Shown: piece by piece, positions 17,287-24,751 of the stretch
Numbering within the stretch: position 1 is the stretch's first letter
Layout: every line of letters begins with the position of its first letter
Source of the DNA: Adhaeretor mobilis
GTDB lineage: Bacteria; Planctomycetota; Planctomycetia; Pirellulales; Lacipirellulaceae
DNA: 64,000 bases
Direction of reading: 5' to 3'
NCBI RefSeq assembly: GCF_007741515.1
Contig: NZ_CP036263.1
Location: 5,753,178 to 5,817,177, forward strand
The notes under the pieces: generated by a model
What the model saw: only the letters and a program-made list of their open reading frames with translations
Databases searched by the model: none
What the model was told of the DNA's origin: nothing
Translations under genes and position numbers: made by a program

Positions 17287-20200
17287 CTACTGCCCGAACA
17301 CGGCAGCTTTCTCCTCGATCAAAAGTTCGTTAATCTTGCCAAGTGTTAGTTGCGTTCCGTCTTTGGAACCCAGATTCACGTGCAGCAATTGCCGCCCTGT
17401 CATTTCGTTGCCAAACACGCGGTTCAGGGCATAGGCGGCAGCGACTTTCACTTCCTGACTGTCACTATTAGCTACAACACTAGAGAGCATCTCGTGTGCT
17501 TGCACGGCAACCTTGCCCAGGGCGGCAAGATTGCGAATCACTGCGAGTTGATGTTCCTCAGTAGCTGCCTCATCGGGAGTTTTCAGTTCACTGAGCATCA
17601 GCTTCAATACTTCCTTCGCGCCTCGACTTTGGTTGACCTTGTCTAAAAACCTACGCATCTCTGATCTTGATTTTTGTGAATCGGAAAACGTCAGCTCCAT
17701 CAACTCAGGGCCGATACCCGTGACATTGACTAGTGGAATTAGCACACTTGGGTAGGAACTCTTCTTAAACCTCTTAAGAATATGTTGCACGACTTCCTGT
17801 CGATCCTCGTTGCTGATTGGCATCCCGTCTCCGAGATAGTACGCCTGGGCATCTCCGCCATCTCTGGATTCCGAGAGACAAACCTTCTTGATTAACCCTA
17901 ACGCCTGCGCTCGCTGGCCTTTGGCTTGCACCCTGGAAGCGGCACTCAGGATGAGAGAACTCCACTCAGGCGGGTTGGCATCGTATTCTTTTTCCAGTCG
18001 ATCCAACCAATACTTGGAGTCGATGCTCTCAAGCGACTGAACTATTGCTGCTGAAAGCTTGGTCTGTGCTTGACCCGTGCTGGGGAAATCATACTCCCCC
18101 GCCACATCCAAAATCGCCTCGGCCGCTTCTTTGCCTTTGCCGGTGCGACCAAAGGCGGCCAGCGCTTGGATGGCTTCAATGCGGCGTTCGGTACTGAGCT
18201 CGTACTTCCAGAGATCGCGCCAATGCTCGAACGGTTGGCCGGCGTAGAGGTAAGTGGGTCGGGCGTTTTCTCGGTCACGTTCTGCTTTGCGAATCTCTTC
18301 GTCGCTTTGTTTGCTCCCCTCGTCTTCGGAAGTGTGCTTAGCGATAAAGGCTTCTAGCTCAGCGACATCCGGGCCGCCTGAGTATCTAGCAACTTCTTTT
18401 CCATCTTTAAAGAATGCGAAATACGGAACTTGCTGAATGTCAAATTTCTTCGCAAGTCCGGGCTCTCTGGAGACATCCACTCTCACCAAGTCAAAGGTAA
18501 CTTTCTTTCGTTGCTCCGCCTCTGACATGGCTGCGTCCATCACGCGGCAAGGACGAGAATTGAGCGGTGAGCCAAAGAAAAGAAATCCTGTTGAGCTTTC
18601 GTATTGTCGTTTTTGATTTGATACCAGCGGCCAACCATAGTGCGATTGTTCTGCTCGGGAAAGTTGACCAAGCTGTGAAAACGATTCGAACTCCTCCTGC
18701 GCCTCCTCCAACTGCTTCGCTTGTTCCTTTGCTTGGCGGCGTTGCTGTATCGCTTTCCACGCTTGCAGGTTCGGTTCAATCCGCCCGGTGATGAGTTTAT
18801 CGTCGGCTCTGTACTTGAACGACTTCTCGCCGTCATATTCGATACCGTACCCAACACCGATTTCATCAGATTCCGCACCTCCAAATCCTGCTCCCGAGTC
18901 TTGTGGTAGAGAGGTTTTGACTTTTCGGATCACATAGTATTTCAGCGGTGAAAGCTCATCGATGTCATCGCGCTCGAAGATGGTTCGCACATCCTCCAGC
19001 GAAGTCGTCGGCCACACGTGCAAGCCGACTAGAAGGTCTCCCTCTTGGAGGGTGCCGCTCAGACCGTTGCGGCTTGCGTCGGAGATCTTTAATCCGCCGT
19101 CAAAATACATCGCTTTTGCGCGAGCCAATTCCTTAACGTCCAGCTTCTCGACTTCCACATTGAGCAGCTTAAAAACCAAGTCCGCGGCCCGTTGTTCTTC
19201 GAGGGTTGGGAAGGGGGAGTTGGCGGCGGTGGCGGGTTTTAGTGGAGTTTGCTCTGTGCTCTCGTTTACCACTTCAACATGGCTTGTCATTGCTTCGTTG
19301 ATTTGCTTGATCAGCTCGGGATGTTTGTCAAAGAGGGCAACCTTCTCTTTGACCATGTTGCTAATCTCCTTCCTTATCTTGGAGCTTTGCGTATAGAATC
19401 TCTGTTCTACATTGTGATCTGAGGTGCCCAGCGCCTTGAGCATTCTCATTCGTTCTTCGTTGATCTTTTCAATTCGTTCTTTAGCAGCTTTGATTTTCTG
19501 ATCTATCTCAGCGAGCTTTTCTCCGGCAATGGCAAGCTCCGCATTCTTTGTGTTCTTCGTGTCCTTGGTGGTTTCTTTTTCCGTCTTGGTATCCTTCTCT
19601 CCGTCGCTACTCAGGCCAGAGGCATGAGCTACTGTTTTCGTCTCGTGCGCAACGCTGCGCAACGCAGGTTGCCAGAGGACAATACTAACGACTGCTACGG
19701 CCGCGAAGCCGGCTAGCGTGACGGTGGATCGCTTGACGAGCATGGGTTCGTCCTCCAAGTTGAGGATACTGCGAATGCGACCGGCGAGCGGGTGGCGCGC
19801 CATTGCGGAAGCGGCGAGAGTGGGGGGTAGTTTCGCGTGTTTAGAATTCCCTCTGGCGGCGGCGAAGTCTACGAGCAGCTCGGCATACGCTTGCGGCCGG
19901 GCCGTTCTAGCTACCACCAGTGCATCGACGCACTGTTCGCGATCGATTCGAACCTGTCGGCTCAGCCACCACACGCAGGGGTGGAAGAACAGGAGCGATT
20001 CGATGATGCGCTGCGCGAGGTTCACCAAGTTGTCCCAGCGGCGCACGTGGGCTAGCTCGTGGAGCAGGACCATTTCTAGTTGCTCGGGCGACCAACCGGT
20101 GAGCGCGGCCGGGGGGAGTAGGATCAAGGGGCGAAGGATGCCAATAAGCACCGGCTCGGCGAGGGCATCGCAGATTTTCACGACAACCTTCCTCGAAACC

Positions 20201-20832
20201 TGAAGTGTCTCTGCAAGTCGTTGGCAGGTTTCGTTTACCGCTACGCCCATCTCACCAAATGAACCCATCGGCTTCGCCGCGCGGCGTAGACGCTCTGAAC
20301 CAACCAGCCCCGTGACCAGCAGCGCAAACGTAAGCGGCGTGCCAACGATCCAGAGCCAGGGGAGGAGTGGGATGAGTTTGTAGTGTATTGCCGAGGTACG
20401 AGGCATACCATGTTCCTGGCTCATGGTATGCCTCGCGGAGCTCGGCAGTACCGTACGAATATCGTTTGCCGCCGTCGTCGATGTGTCGCTCTGCTGCTCG
20501 GGAAGTTTGGCTAGGTCGATCACTAGCGGCTGTCGTTGCGCATTGAACTCTGGTTGCAACTCTACAGGTGTTTCAGGAGTCGCGACTTCGATCTCAACGA
20601 GCGGCTTAATTCGCGACGATAATTCAATCGCAATTCCCACTGGCGCAACGGCGAACACAACGAGCGTGAGTAGCGAGATTGCGTAACGCACGCCGGGCCG
20701 CTTGCGGCTTAGCGGCCCCGCAAGCAAGCGTAGCGCCGCCCCTACCAGCGCCACGACGGCACCGATCCACAGGAAGTGCAACATCGTCCAACCGGCGATT
20801 TGCCACACGTGCATTTGGATGAGAGTGGACAT
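17287..20832 (-). CDS. BlaR1-type M56 metallopeptidase with coiled coil, PDZ-like, thioredoxin-like and HEAT-like extensions
   Basis: A 1,181-residue membrane protein. Residues 10-70 and 155-180 are membrane helices. The M56 zinc motif HELAH is at 258-262, with DREQCVD near 297-303 giving the third ligand, as in BlaR1/MecR1 sensor proteases that inactivate a BlaI repressor. Residues 410-480 are Lys/Glu-rich coiled coil. Around 560-640 is a PDZ-like segment (LSGTLQEGDLLVGLHVWP). A thioredoxin-like domain follows (VDVSREPGLAKKFDIQQVPY, GKEVARYSGG), but the usual CxxC reads SRPC, so the nucleophilic Cys is Ser. The C-terminal 300 residues look HEAT-like. A blaI-type gene sits 121 bp upstream on the same strand. 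Two dispersed repeats are translated in frame (residues about 126-151 and 420-430). Confidence 0.88.
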   Translation of the reverse strand: MSTLIQMHVWQIAGWTMLHFLWIGAVVALVGAALRLLAGPLSRKRPGVRYAISLLTLVVFAVAPVGIAIELSSRIKPLVEIEVATPETPVELQPEFNAQRQPLVIDLAKLPEQQSDTSTTAANDIRTVLPSSARHTMSQEHGMPRTSAIHYKLIPLLPWLWIVGTPLTFALLVTGLVGSERLRRAAKPMGSFGEMGVAVNETCQRLAETLQVSRKVVVKICDALAEPVLIGILRPLILLPPAALTGWSPEQLEMVLLHELAHVRRWDNLVNLAQRIIESLLFFHPCVWWLSRQVRIDREQCVDALVVARTARPQAYAELLVDFAAARGNSKHAKLPPTLAASAMARHPLAGRIRSILNLEDEPMLVKRSTVTLAGFAAVAVVSIVLWQPALRSVAHETKTVAHASGLSSDGEKDTKTEKETTKDTKNTKNAELAIAGEKLAEIDQKIKAAKERIEKINEERMRMLKALGTSDHNVEQRFYTQSSKIRKEISNMVKEKVALFDKHPELIKQINEAMTSHVEVVNESTEQTPLKPATAANSPFPTLEEQRAADLVFKLLNVEVEKLDVKELARAKAMYFDGGLKISDASRNGLSGTLQEGDLLVGLHVWPTTSLEDVRTIFERDDIDELSPLKYYVIRKVKTSLPQDSGAGFGGAESDEIGVGYGIEYDGEKSFKYRADDKLITGRIEPNLQAWKAIQQRRQAKEQAKQLEEAQEEFESFSQLGQLSRAEQSHYGWPLVSNQKRQYESSTGFLFFGSPLNSRPCRVMDAAMSEAEQRKKVTFDLVRVDVSREPGLAKKFDIQQVPYFAFFKDGKEVARYSGGPDVAELEAFIAKHTSEDEGSKQSDEEIRKAERDRENARPTYLYAGQPFEHWRDLWKYELSTERRIEAIQALAAFGRTGKGKEAAEAILDVAGEYDFPSTGQAQTKLSAAIVQSLESIDSKYWLDRLEKEYDANPPEWSSLILSAASRVQAKGQRAQALGLIKKVCLSESRDGGDAQAYYLGDGMPISNEDRQEVVQHILKRFKKSSYPSVLIPLVNVTGIGPELMELTFSDSQKSRSEMRRFLDKVNQSRGAKEVLKLMLSELKTPDEAATEEHQLAVIRNLAALGKVAVQAHEMLSSVVANSDSQEVKVAAAYALNRVFGNEMTGRQLLHVNLGSKDGTQLTLGKINELLIEEKAAVFGQ
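19546..19574. repeat. Family-D repeat inside the M56 coding sequence
   Basis: On the minus strand this reads accaaggacacgaagaacac, closely matching the intergenic copies with accacaaaggacacaaag. It is translated as ETTKDTKNTKNAE in the coiled-coil region. Confidence 0.75.
20380..20456. repeat. Family-B inverted repeat inside the M56 coding sequence
   Basis: About 77 bp with the arms tattgccgag / ctcggcagta and the inner aggcatacca / tggtatgcct. It closely matches the intergenic copy at 20867-20944, only about 410 bp away, and is translated as residues 126-151 of the M56 protein between two membrane regions. Confidence 0.88.
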
Positions 20833-20866
20833 AGTAAAAGAGGAATTAGGGTTTAAGGGTCAGTTT

Positions 20867-20944
20867 GTAGGGTATGTCGAGTGGAGCGAGGCGTACCATG
20901 AACAAGGGGCATGGTATGCCTCGCGGAGCTCGGCAGTACCCTAC
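20867..20944. repeat. Dispersed inverted repeat, family B
   Basis: Full copy with gtagggtatgtcgagtgg and ctcggcagtaccctac ends, located in the 121-bp gap between the blaI-type gene and the M56 gene, so it is part of the presumed operon transcript. Confidence 0.9.
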
Positions 20945-20953
20945 GGTTGCTGG

Positions 20954-21337
20954 TTACTTCTTTCGTTTCTGATCGATCAACGTTCGTAGTTCTTTCAATT
21001 GTGCATCACTCAGCTGGCCGCCTTCAACTAGGTGCGTTGCTAGGCGATCGGCAGAGCCGTCGAAAACGCCTTCGACCAGTTTGCGGACCATGCCGCGGGC
21101 AGTTTTCTTTTGCGTGATGGCTGCCGCCCAGGTGGCGCCGCGGCCTTGGCCGGTGCGTTTCACGAGGCGTTTGTCGAGCATCACGCGCAGCATCGTGGCG
21201 ACGGTGGTGGTGGCGACCTCGCGTTGTTGGCGGAGCTGTTCGCAAACATCGCTAAGTGACGTTGCGCCGGTGCTCCAGAGCACGCGGAGGATTTCTAATT
21301 CGCCATCGGTCGGCTGATTCGCAGGAGGACGAGCCAT
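20954..21337 (-). CDS. BlaI/MecI/CopY-family transcriptional repressor
   Basis: 127 residues, cytoplasmic. The winged-helix N-terminus (PTDGELEILRVLWSTGATSL, VCEQLRQQREVATTTVATML) and the recognition-helix/wing segment LVKRTGQGRGATWAAAI are characteristic of BlaI. The C-terminal half (VRKLVEGVFDGSADRLATHL) is the dimerisation region that, in the classical system, is cut when the partner protease is triggered. It is directly upstream of the M56 gene, the usual repressor-sensor pair. Planctomycetes carry many such pairs and in most the stimulus is unknown; there is no beta-lactamase gene nearby, so antibiotic sensing should not be assumed. Confidence 0.93.
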   Translation of the reverse strand: MARPPANQPTDGELEILRVLWSTGATSLSDVCEQLRQQREVATTTVATMLRVMLDKRLVKRTGQGRGATWAAAITQKKTARGMVRKLVEGVFDGSADRLATHLVEGGQLSDAQLKELRTLIDQKRKK

Positions 21338-21419
21338 TTGAGTGAGAATATAGGTGTTAGGGAATAGGATTTTAGGAAGTAGGGTTCAGGCGGCGGACTA
21401 CATGGCCACGCTGCTTTCG

Positions 21420-21437
21420 CTAATTCTATCGAATTAG
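21420..21437 (-). promoter_or_regulatory. Candidate operator of the BlaI-type repressor
   Basis: A perfect palindrome with arms ctaattc and gaattag separated by tatc, 83 bp upstream of the repressor start codon. AT-rich inverted repeats of this kind are usual BlaI-family operators. The assignment rests on symmetry and position only. Confidence 0.45.
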
Positions 21438-21460
21438 AACCATGCGTGTCAAGCGTTTTT

Positions 21461-21552
21461 GTAGGGTCCGCTGTGCGGACCAAAATCGAAGGTTCCGATG
21501 CCTATGGACCGGAGGAGCAAGCCTGGGGACTGGTCCGCACAGCGGACCCTAC
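21461..21552. repeat. Family-A repeat pair in inverted orientation
   Basis: Two full family-A palindromes facing each other (21461-21481 and 21532-21552) with a 50-bp spacer. This paired arrangement also occurs at 36054-36202 and, split by insertion sequences, at 24739-26395 and 39192-40856. Confidence 0.92.
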
Positions 21553-21639
21553 GGTTTTGAGGCTCTTTTGCGAGATGCTAGGCAATGCTGCGTTCACAAG
21601 GGCAACAAGTTGCCCATGCCACCCTTTGCAGGCAACGGC

Positions 21640-22896
21640 CTACTCAAAGAGAAGCACGGAGAAGTCGATTGCCGCTTGTGGGCTAGCGGCTTTTTCAGAG
21701 GGCGCTGCTAAGCCGCGAGCGGCGGGGAGGAAGCGCTCAACGCTTACGCCCCAAGCGTCGCCAGCGACTGGTGGAGTGGCGACGAGTGACTTCCAAGAAA
21801 TCGCCGCTTCGACATGCCAGTGGTTGTCCATTGGTTTAGCGGCAACGAACCACTCGGGGTTCCACGTGGCATCGCCCCAGCAGGCATCGGTGGTCCAACC
21901 GCGATGGTCGAGCGTTAGCTCGTACGCGCTCTGGTAGTCGCGATCAGTGTCGAGCCGAATCGTTACGCGGTCGTGCTCCGATAGATCCGCATCGCGAGGG
22001 CGCGGGCGCACGTTGGGCGTGTAATCGCATTCAGCATCGCGTTGTGCGCGAAGTGCTATGTAGAGATACTCGTCATCGTAGGAAAAACACGCATCAACCG
22101 CTTGCGGCTTTGTTGTCGCTACGTAGAACCGTTGCCAGCACTCGTCGGTGGTCTGCCCATCGAGTAATGGTTTGCTTGCCGTGTAGTCGCAAGCGACTGT
22201 TGGTATCGGGGAGGGAACTTCCTCTTTCTCACTGAGCCAATTCTCCATATCGACGCGATCGCGCCAGGCGTCACCAGGTGGGCGATGCTTCAGCTTTGTG
22301 AAATGCCCGATGGCTGCTTTGTCTCGGCCTAGCAGGCGCTCAAGGGTTCCTTGCTGCCACGTGAGTGCGGGGCTCGCCAACTGTTCTTTGTTCTGCTGAA
22401 GTACTTGCGCGGCGAACAGGCTGGCGTAGGTGAGCATTTGCTTGTTGGTTGGTTGAGCTTCCTCTGAGACCGGCATGGCTGAGGTGAGCCGATGGGCGTG
22501 AGAGACCTCTCCGCTCGAGTAGGTTTGCACAAGATTGAGTAAGGCATGAGGCGCTTCGGGTGACTCTGGAAACTTTTCCAACAGCGTACGACGACACTCG
22601 CAGGCCAGATCGATTTCACCTGCAGCATGCCACTCTAACGCCATCTCCGCGAAGAGCGTTGCCGAAGATTCCTCGGGCAAGTCGCGAGCCAGTTGGAGTA
22701 ACATCGCCACCGAGGCAGCGTTAGCACCACGACTATGAACGATGTGGCGGATACGTGTGCGTTGAGCTCTATCCGCCTCACTTGCGACGAGGGAAGTCGA
22801 GTGGCTCGCTTGCTCAATTTGCTCCTCAGCAATCGAGCCGTGAGCAGCGATTACGAAGAGAAGCAATACAGCGAGAGTTCTTAGGAGCAAGGACAT
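21640..22896 (-). CDS. Exported protein with helical repeats and a CBM9-like C-terminal domain
   Basis: 418 residues. A signal peptide (residues 1-23, ending AHGSIAEE) precedes about 200 residues of helical, TPR-like sequence (LLQLARDLPEESSATLFAEM, LLEKFPESPEAPHALLNLVQ). From about residue 230 a beta-rich domain starts with the pattern LLDGQTTDECWQ ... FSYDDEYLYIALRAQRD ... HDRVTIRLDTDRDYQSAYEL ... WHVEAAISWKSL. That order is typical of carbohydrate-binding family-9-like domains attached to planctomycete exported proteins. The protein is probably periplasmic and binds a glycan or acts as an accessory module. The C-terminal GLAAPSEKAASPQAA lies over gctaagccgcgagcgg-type palindromes. Confidence 0.75.
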   Translation of the reverse strand: MSLLLRTLAVLLLFVIAAHGSIAEEQIEQASHSTSLVASEADRAQRTRIRHIVHSRGANAASVAMLLQLARDLPEESSATLFAEMALEWHAAGEIDLACECRRTLLEKFPESPEAPHALLNLVQTYSSGEVSHAHRLTSAMPVSEEAQPTNKQMLTYASLFAAQVLQQNKEQLASPALTWQQGTLERLLGRDKAAIGHFTKLKHRPPGDAWRDRVDMENWLSEKEEVPSPIPTVACDYTASKPLLDGQTTDECWQRFYVATTKPQAVDACFSYDDEYLYIALRAQRDAECDYTPNVRPRPRDADLSEHDRVTIRLDTDRDYQSAYELTLDHRGWTTDACWGDATWNPEWFVAAKPMDNHWHVEAAISWKSLVATPPVAGDAWGVSVERFLPAARGLAAPSEKAASPQAAIDFSVLLFE

Positions 22897-23098
22897 AGTG
22901 AGGGGATTCTATCGCTGAGGAAGGAATTGACCTAGATGGATGGGCCGCTAGGCCGCCAGTGGCTATGGATTAAGACGATTATGCTAGCAGTAGGGTCGGC
23001 TCAGGAGTCTGCGGTGAGCTAAGTTTAGGTAGCCCTGTGGATTCAAAGCTCCTTCACATTCAAGGCCCGGCGGTGTGTAGCACCGTGGTTACTGCCCT

Positions 23099-24733
23099 AT
23101 GCCCACTATCAACTCCGCACCTACTGTTGCCGCCACGAAACCGAGTAGTCCGCCGCTTGCGACTTTGGTGCGGCGCAGCTCATCGCTCTATACGTTGCCT
23201 GCGGTAGCGGCAGAGGTGCTACGGCTGACGGAATGCCCTCAGGTTGATGCGCAAGCACTGAAGGAATGCATCGAGCGAGATCCGGCGCTCACTGCCAAGG
23301 TTTTGCGGGTGGTGAACAGCTCGCTGTTTGGTCTTTCCAGTGGCGTGAGCGACTTGAATCAAGCAGTCGCCATGCTGGGTGTGAAACCGTTGAAGCTGCT
23401 GGTACTCGGGTTTTCTCTTCCTGAGAATCTATTCGTCAACGTCGCAGCCGAGGAATTGCAGTGGTACTGGCGAACGACCCTCGCTCGTGCGGTTGCCGCC
23501 CGCGAAATCAGTGAACATGTCTTCGGCAAGAGCGGCAACGATGCGTTTCTCGCTGGCCTGCTACAAGGCATCGGCATCTTGGCGTTGTTAGGAGAGCTGG
23601 GAGCGACCTACGCAGAGTTCATTAGTCGTGTTATTGCTGAGCAAGGGGATTTGAGTGGCATCGAGGATGCCGCACTAGGATTTGATCATCGTGAGCTCAC
23701 CGCAGCGCTGCTTACCCAGTGGCGATTGCCGAATAGTTTGGTCGATGCAATTCGCCAGCCGCGAGTGATTCGCATCTTGGCACGAGGGACAGACGATGCG
23801 CACCGGCTACGGCAATCGGCTCACTTGGGCGATTTGTTGGCTCAGCTTGTCGCACAGCGACGCATCAAAGTGTTGCCAGAGTTGCTGGAAGCGGCTGATG
23901 CGTATGCTGGGTTGAATCGCGATCAGCTGAATGCGCTCGTTGCGACGCTCCAGGAACATGTGGAACAACTGGCCGACGTATTGAGTGTGTCGTTGCCCGA
24001 GCAGACCGACTATCTGGAAGTCGTGGCCGAAGCACACGAGCGTCTCGCGGGTGTTGCGGAGGAAACGACCAAGCAACTGGGCCCCGTAAGTGCTGACGAC
24101 GAGATGGGCTCAGCCGAACTGGCGGGCAAGACGGCACTGTTGCAATCGGCCGTGGCGACGTTGGCGGAAACACCTGATGTTGAGCAGGGAGATTCGCAAC
24201 TGGATTCAGATTCGCAAGAGCCTGCCGAGAAGGACCAGAACTGTGCAAGAGAGTCAGCTAAGCCGCAAGCGGTGGCGCAAAGCTTTGAGAATCGACTTAC
24301 ACTGACGGTTGGGCAATGTCGAGCAGCGCGACAACCGTTGAGCGTGATTTGGTTGGCGGTGGAGGCTTCGCCATCATTGGATTCGAAATCACTGGCGGTT
24401 CTGAACCAGTTATTCGACGCGGTTTGTCGGCAAGTAGATCACGAGGGCACAGACTTCAGTGCGGTAGAACCTGCCACACGTGCCGTACTGCTGGCAGACT
24501 GCGAACGGAGCGAGGCGATTGACTTGGCTCACCAAGCACTGCAGCGATTGCGAAGCGTATTGAAGCAACTGGCAGCGGGCGGGAAGCTACCGCCTTGCAC
24601 CCTGAGCGCCGGTGTGGCGACGGTGGCACTTGCGCCGAAGAATTTCCCACCGGCCGCACTCTTAGAAACGGCACAACGCTGCCAAGCTGCGGCGCAGGCT
24701 GCCGGAACGGTGAAGAGTCTAGAAATTTGCTGA
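23099..24733 (+). CDS. HDOD-domain protein with degenerate GGDEF-like C-terminus
   Basis: 544 residues, cytoplasmic. Residues about 25-235 are an HDOD domain: LPAVAAEVLRLTECP, the DPALTAKVLRVVNSSLFG helix and FLAGLLQGIGILALL are its hallmark segments. HDOD domains occur in bacterial signalling proteins and generally lack the full catalytic HD residues, as appears true here. After a linker with repeat-derived sequence (SAKPQAVAQ) comes a GGDEF-like fold (LTLTVGQCRAARQPLSVIWL ... CTLSAGVATVAL ... LLETAQRCQAAAQAAG), but no GGDEF signature is visible, so it is unlikely to make cyclic di-GMP. A regulatory role in motility or stress signalling is likely but unspecified. An insertion sequence begins 18 bp after the stop. 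Confidence 0.85.
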   Translation: MPTINSAPTVAATKPSSPPLATLVRRSSSLYTLPAVAAEVLRLTECPQVDAQALKECIERDPALTAKVLRVVNSSLFGLSSGVSDLNQAVAMLGVKPLKLLVLGFSLPENLFVNVAAEELQWYWRTTLARAVAAREISEHVFGKSGNDAFLAGLLQGIGILALLGELGATYAEFISRVIAEQGDLSGIEDAALGFDHRELTAALLTQWRLPNSLVDAIRQPRVIRILARGTDDAHRLRQSAHLGDLLAQLVAQRRIKVLPELLEAADAYAGLNRDQLNALVATLQEHVEQLADVLSVSLPEQTDYLEVVAEAHERLAGVAEETTKQLGPVSADDEMGSAELAGKTALLQSAVATLAETPDVEQGDSQLDSDSQEPAEKDQNCARESAKPQAVAQSFENRLTLTVGQCRAARQPLSVIWLAVEASPSLDSKSLAVLNQLFDAVCRQVDHEGTDFSAVEPATRAVLLADCERSEAIDLAHQALQRLRSVLKQLAAGGKLPPCTLSAGVATVALAPKNFPPAALLETAQRCQAAAQAAGTVKSLEIC

Positions 24734-24751
24734 GCTATTGGGTCCGCTGTG

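Noticed and set aside
20832-20954. Reading the BlaI/M56 pair as a beta-lactam resistance system
   Set aside because: No beta-lactamase or penicillin-binding protein gene is nearby, and planctomycetes carry many such pairs with other or unknown roles.
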